DNA from: Acidiflorens sp963715965
GTDB lineage: Bacteria > Acidobacteriota > Terriglobia > Terriglobales > Acidobacteriaceae
Reading direction: 5' to 3'
NCBI GenBank assembly: GCA_963715965.1
Contig: CAVQSN010000003.1
Location: forward strand, 1,240,001-1,304,000
Length of the DNA stretch: 64,000 nucleotides
The notes beneath the pieces were generated by a model. It searched no databases and was not told the origin of the DNA. It saw only the letters and a program-made list of their open reading frames with translations. Within the stretch, counting starts at the first letter, position 1. Every line of letters begins with the position of its first letter. Positions 60,404 to 64,000 of the stretch are shown here, piece after piece. A program made the translations under genes and the position numbers.

Positions 60404-60573
60404 CCGAAGACGCAACCCTGCCCAACCCCGTCCACGTGCGCGACATGATGCTGCGCCACAAACTCACCGCTGATCAGTCGCTGGAACTTAATCGGATTTT
60501 CGTCGAGTATCAGAAGCTCTTCGGAGATGTACAGAAACTAGGCAAAGAAATTTTGCGCCGTCTTGCGGCATGA
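60364..60573 (+). CDS. Small acidic protein of unknown function
   Basis: The 69-residue frame begins inside the end of the response regulator gene (40-base overlap, different frame). It is predicted mostly helical (ALEELTEDATLP, VHVRDMMLRHKLTADQSLELNRIFVEYQKLFGDVQKLGKEILRRLAA). No family is recognised. GC-rich third positions support coding. A ribosome site is not obvious, and translational coupling to the regulator is possible. It could be a partner of the receiver domain; this is only inferred. Confidence 0.5.
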   Translation: MYHYDPSTALEELTEDATLPNPVHVRDMMLRHKLTADQSLELNRIFVEYQKLFGDVQKLGKEILRRLAA

Positions 60574-60676
60574 TCGCAACCTGGATCTCAGGTATGGCGT
60601 TGATTGTAGCAAGCGCAGCCAATGGAATTGCGGCCAATCGAGAAGTTTGGATTCGGCGAGGCTCAATTGCGGATAG

Positions 60677-63025
60677 TCACGCTTTTCGCGCGACCGCATG
60701 CTTAGCAGCGCCCACAATCGCCTGGCCCAGACTCAGGCCGCCATCTCCGGCGGGCACCTCGCTCTGAGAGAAGACTTCAAATCCCGCAGCGCATAGCCCC
60801 GCTTCCAGGTGCTGTGCCAGATAGACATTGTGAAACGTTCCACCGCTCAGGCAAACGCGGTTCAGCGAAGTTTTGGTACGCAGCAGCGTGGCTAGCTGGA
60901 CGAATCCTTCCACCAGCCCGTTATGAAAGCGCCTGCTGATCACCCCTACGGGAACGCCTACGCCGTCGCGTAAGAGATCGTCGATCAATGCCGCGAACAA
61001 AGGCCGTGTGCCGATGATCCAGTTTTCACCGTCCGGCAAGAGCGCAATCGGATAGGCGTCTTCTTCCCCGGACGAAGCCGATGCCACCGCCATTTCCAGC
61101 TCAATTGCAGCTTGAGCCTCGTAATTCACCTGCTGCCGGATTCCGACCAAGGCCGCAACTGCGTCAAACAAACGTCCGCAACTCGATGTCAAAGGCGAGT
61201 TCACGCCCTTTTCCATCATGCGGAGCAAAAACTCGACTTTCGGTCGCTCCTCCGCAGTATTGAGCCCTCGCACGAAGGGAATGTCCAGGGACAAGAACTC
61301 CCGTCCAAAATGATGCGCGAGGTAGCTCACGGCCATTCGCCACGGTTCCCGAATGGCGGCCGCTCCACCGGGCAGGGGCACATATTCGAAATGCGCGGCG
61401 CGCTCGAACCCCTCGTATCCCGCCACCATCACTTCCCCTCCCCAAATCTTGCCGTCAGTGCCGTAGCCGGTTCCATCCAGCGCAAAACCGATTACACGGC
61501 CTTCGAGGTGGTTCTCCGCCATACAACTTGCAATGTGGGCGTGGTGGTGCTGGACGCCGACGAGCGTGACTCCTTCTTGTTCCAGCGCCCATCGCGTGGA
61601 GAAGTAGTCGGGATGGAGGTCGTAGGCGATGACCTGCGGCTTGATTTCGAGGATACGTTCGAGGTGATCGATCGCTTCGTGGAAAAACTTATAACTTTCG
61701 ACATTTTCTAAATCTCCAACATGCTGACTTAAGAATGCATTCTTGCCTTGGGTGAGGCAGATGGTGTTTTTCAGTTCGCCCCCGACGGCGAGCACCGAGG
61801 GCTGATCGTTTTTCAGGAACACCGGTACGGGAACAAAACCGCGGGAGCGCCGCAACTGGCGCGTGACTCCGTTAGCAACGCGCACCACGGAATCGTCACA
61901 GCGGAGCAGGATGTCACGGTTATGTACGAGGAAATAATCGGCGAGACTCTGCAGGCGCTGGACTGCTTCTCGATTGTCAATCGCGATGGGCTCTTCGCTG
62001 AGATTGCCGCTGGTCATCACCAGAGCCTTGAACCCGCCCTCCGCGAACAAGACGTAATGCAACGGAGTGTAGGGCAAAAACACTCCCAGATAGCGATTGA
62101 ACGGCGCGACCTCGTCGGGAACGATGCTTGCAGCCTTTCTCTCAAGTAAAACGATCGGCCGCTGAATCGATTGCAGCGTCTTTCGCGCTGCGTCATCGAA
62201 CTCGCAAATTTCCTCCGCCGCCCGCAAATCGGGAACCATCACGGCGAAGGGCTTCTCTACCCGCTGCTTCCGCTGGCGCAACAGTGCAACTGCCGTGGGA
62301 TTTGTGGCGTCGACGGCCAGATGAAATCCACCCAGTCCCTTGACGGCAACGACCCGACCGGCACGCAACAACCGGGCCGCTTCGACGATGGGATCGACGC
62401 CGTTGATCCGCTGCCCTGCCTTATCCCAAATTTCCACGCGTGGGCCGCAATCCCAACAGGCATTGGGCTGGGCATGAAAGCGACGATCGAGGGGATTCTC
62501 GTACTCCGCGCGACACGCCGGGCACATGGGAAACACGGCCATCGAAGTACTGGGCCGGTCGTAGGGAATATCGCGAATGATGGTGAAGCGCGGCCCGCAA
62601 TTGGTGCAATTGATGAACGGATAGCGGTACCGGCGATCGTTCGGATCGAACACTTCGCGGAGGCAGTCCGAACAGATAGCAACGTCGGGAGAAATCAGTG
62701 TGCGAACTTCTTCGCCTTCATCGCTGTGGATAATACGGAAGTCACGGCTGTCGCCGTTCGGCGTGACGGTGCAAGGGATCTCGTTAACACTCACGCTGGT
62801 AATTCGCGCCAGGAGCGGCGCTTCGGCGGGCAAACGCTCGACGAAATCCTCTACCGATTCCGCCGGCCCTTGAATTTCAATGGTGACTCCGGCAGAAGTG
62901 TTCCGAATCGTCCCGCTAAGATTCCGAGCTGTGGCGAGCCGATAGATGAAGGGACGGAACCCGACGCCCTGCACGATGCCGGAAACTTCGATCTGGCGCC
63001 GTACTTCCATGCGCGCATCCGTCAT
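60677..63025 (-). CDS. hypF: Carbamoyltransferase HypF
   Basis: HypF makes the carbamoyl group that becomes the cyanide ligands of [NiFe] hydrogenases. The 782-residue product has an acylphosphatase domain (about 8-98; SGIVQGVGFRPFIYRLA). Two zinc-finger-like blocks follow (CSDCLREVFDPNDRRYRYPFINCTNC and CPACRAEYENPLDRRFHAQPNACWDC). A YrdC-like domain (ALVMTSGNLSEEPIAIDN) and a Kae1-like carbamoylation domain (QHHHAHIASCMAENHLEGRVIGFALDGTGYG) complete the family order. The stop of hypB lies three bases from its ATG, so it is the last gene of the hyp cluster in this window. Confidence 0.96.
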   Translation of the reverse strand: MTDARMEVRRQIEVSGIVQGVGFRPFIYRLATARNLSGTIRNTSAGVTIEIQGPAESVEDFVERLPAEAPLLARITSVSVNEIPCTVTPNGDSRDFRIIHSDEGEEVRTLISPDVAICSDCLREVFDPNDRRYRYPFINCTNCGPRFTIIRDIPYDRPSTSMAVFPMCPACRAEYENPLDRRFHAQPNACWDCGPRVEIWDKAGQRINGVDPIVEAARLLRAGRVVAVKGLGGFHLAVDATNPTAVALLRQRKQRVEKPFAVMVPDLRAAEEICEFDDAARKTLQSIQRPIVLLERKAASIVPDEVAPFNRYLGVFLPYTPLHYVLFAEGGFKALVMTSGNLSEEPIAIDNREAVQRLQSLADYFLVHNRDILLRCDDSVVRVANGVTRQLRRSRGFVPVPVFLKNDQPSVLAVGGELKNTICLTQGKNAFLSQHVGDLENVESYKFFHEAIDHLERILEIKPQVIAYDLHPDYFSTRWALEQEGVTLVGVQHHHAHIASCMAENHLEGRVIGFALDGTGYGTDGKIWGGEVMVAGYEGFERAAHFEYVPLPGGAAAIREPWRMAVSYLAHHFGREFLSLDIPFVRGLNTAEERPKVEFLLRMMEKGVNSPLTSSCGRLFDAVAALVGIRQQVNYEAQAAIELEMAVASASSGEEDAYPIALLPDGENWIIGTRPLFAALIDDLLRDGVGVPVGVISRRFHNGLVEGFVQLATLLRTKTSLNRVCLSGGTFHNVYLAQHLEAGLCAAGFEVFSQSEVPAGDGGLSLGQAIVGAAKHAVARKA

Positions 63026-63028
63026 TCA

Positions 63029-63706
63029 TCAGCCCACAGTCTCCATCAGCGCTTTATGCGCTTTGCGCCGCTCTCCCAGCCACATCATCCACTCGTGCAG
63101 ACCGTTCCCTGCCAGGCAAGAGACCTTCACAATCTCCATTCCGGGATGCACTTTGCGCGCATTCTCCGCCGCTGCGTTGATGTCAAACGGGACGTAGGGC
63201 AGCAGATCGATCTTGCTCAGCACCAGCAGGTCGGATTTGAAAAAGATCGACGGATACTTCAGCGGTTTGTCTTCGCCTTCGGTTACGCTCAGCACCACGA
63301 CCTTGGCCGCTTCGCCCAGATCGTAACTCGATGGACAAACCAGGTTGCCGACATTTTCGATGAAAAGAAGATCGAGGTCTTCGAGCTTCCAGTCGGCTAA
63401 ATGGCGTTCGATCATGCGAGCATCCAGATGGCAAGTGCCACCGGTCGTGATTTGCTTCACCGGAAAATGAAAGCGCTTCAGTCGGTCGGCATCGTTTTCC
63501 GTCTGGATGTCGCCCGTCAACACGGCCACGCGATCATGTTTCGGCAGGGCTTCGAGCGTCCGCTCCAGCAAACTGGTTTTGCCCGATCCGGGAGAACTGA
63601 TGATATTCAGGCACAATACGCCGTGCTCCTGAAAACGGGCACGCAGTTCGGCCGCCAGGCGGTCGTTTTCACTCAGTACTTTTCGCTCCAACGGTACTCG
63701 ATCCAT
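63029..63706 (-). CDS. hypB: Hydrogenase nickel incorporation GTPase HypB
   Basis: HypB hydrolyses GTP to deliver nickel to the hydrogenase large subunit. The 225-residue product has the P-loop SSPGSGKTSLLERTL, switch and metal-site residues TGGTCHLDARMIERHLAD, ENVGNLVCPSSYDLGE and the base-recognition motif LSKIDLLPYVPF. It lacks the histidine-rich N-terminal nickel store of some HypBs. The ATG at 63706 has GGAGG nine bases upstream. It overlaps the end of hypA by 38 bases and is followed by hypF. Confidence 0.96.
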   Translation of the reverse strand: MDRVPLERKVLSENDRLAAELRARFQEHGVLCLNIISSPGSGKTSLLERTLEALPKHDRVAVLTGDIQTENDADRLKRFHFPVKQITTGGTCHLDARMIERHLADWKLEDLDLLFIENVGNLVCPSSYDLGEAAKVVVLSVTEGEDKPLKYPSIFFKSDLLVLSKIDLLPYVPFDINAAAENARKVHPGMEIVKVSCLAGNGLHEWMMWLGERRKAHKALMETVG

Positions 63707-63998
63707 ATTGCTCCACCTCCAGGTAAGCGAACTCCAACTCATCTCCGCTAACGCACGTAGTTGCCAGACTGTTGCACTGCTGGCAACTAAAATCATAGTC
63801 CCGCACAACGAATTCGTGGGCGCAAACTGAACAACGATGACGCCGGGGGCAGACTTCGATTGCCAGTTCAAGAGCCGCCATATCGGTTTCCTGAATCATC
63901 GCCTCAAAACAGAAGCGCAATGCTTCCGGATCAATCGCCGCCATCTCGCCGATGCGGACGCCAACCTTGCACGGGTAGGATTCGGGATAGCGGCTCAT
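63669..63998 (-). CDS. hypA: Hydrogenase nickel incorporation protein HypA (N-terminus outside window)
   Basis: The visible 109 residues cover most of HypA: GVRIGEMAAIDPEALRFCFEAM in the nickel domain and the zinc knuckles CSVCAHEF and CQQCNS. The conserved MHE start with its nickel-binding His lies beyond the right edge, as the frame is still open there; an internal ATG at 63998 is unlikely to be the start. The gene overlaps hypB by 38 bases. Its neighbours imply a [NiFe]-hydrogenase locus extending to the right. Confidence 0.9.
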   Translation of the reverse strand: MSRYPESYPCKVGVRIGEMAAIDPEALRFCFEAMIQETDMAALELAIEVCPRRHRCSVCAHEFVVRDYDFSCQQCNSLATTCVSGDELEFAYLEVEQYGSSTVGAKSTE

Positions 63999-64000
63999 CT

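Noticed and set aside
62171..63400. 409-codon plus-strand frame over hypF and hypB
   Set aside because: It lies opposite two clear hyp genes and has low-quality, His/Arg-rich sequence typical of antisense translation.
1..64000. CRISPR arrays, insertion sequences, prophage and rRNA genes
   Set aside because: No regularly spaced repeats, transposase, phage structural or rRNA sequences were recognised anywhere in the window.

Overview
The window is a GC-rich (roughly 58-60%) bacterial chromosome segment. It most resembles an aerobic Acidobacteriota member of the Terriglobales/Koribacter type. This is inferred from gene content: GloVer-repeat and HAF-repeat secreted proteins, a CarboxypepD_reg/TPR protein, a TgpA transglutaminase and a PRC/MgtE-N/CBS protein next to an NRAMP homologue. 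There are no insertion sequences, prophage, CRISPR arrays or rRNA genes. One tRNA gene, tRNA-Ser(CGA), is present. Almost the whole window is coding, in short operons.

Region 1 (0-13.7 kb) starts with the 3' end of an unidentified gene. It continues with an NAD(P)-dependent isocitrate/isopropylmalate-type dehydrogenase, heme A synthase and an ABC ATPase without a permease. A nucleoside-catabolism block follows: two secreted nucleoside hydrolases, a DMT/GRP-type permease, deoxyribose-phosphate aldolase, an epoxide-hydrolase-like NTF2 protein and a two-domain ALDH16-type aldehyde dehydrogenase. A TrpF-like protein ends the block. PyrR and ribokinase at 31-32 kb fit the same theme.

Region 2 (13.8-28.2 kb) is C2/C3 organic-acid metabolism: homoserine dehydrogenase, malic enzyme fused to a phosphotransacetylase domain, an alanine-glyoxylate-type aminotransferase, acetyl-CoA synthetase, a DcaP-like porin, a PEGA protein, an OFA-family antiporter and a second acetyl-CoA synthetase. 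Two divergent promoter regions here each carry a site of the form AGTGA-N6-TCACA, which is CRP-like and suggests a shared carbon-status regulator.

Region 3 (28.2-43.4 kb) mixes secreted repeat proteins, a metallo-beta-lactamase-fold protein, a fragment of a dead beta-propeller gene, pyrR, ribokinase, a soluble MgtE-like sensor paired with an atypical NRAMP transporter, a Nudix hydrolase, a GAF protein, an orphan FtsX-type permease, an EVE protein, a TgpA-like transglutaminase and an outer-membrane barrel.

Region 4 (43.5-60.6 kb) is largely housekeeping: rimO, yacG, pgpA, a two-component pair, an isolated nuoI, tadA, tRNA-Ser, a GAF-GGDEF cyclase, a RodZ-like protein, metK-ahcY of the methyl cycle, and a single-domain response regulator. 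The window closes with the hypA-hypB-hypF cluster for [NiFe]-hydrogenase maturation; hypA runs off the right edge.

Several intergenic spacers hold dispersed inverted-repeat elements. One is a GACGGGGC hairpin found twice between convergent genes. One is a GGTTCGAGGTCAGAGG-type inverted repeat found twice. One is an AT-rich TAATTTG inverted repeat. Start codons were chosen by Shine-Dalgarno fit and family length; many genes start with GTG or TTG. All assignments rest on reading the sequence, without database searches.
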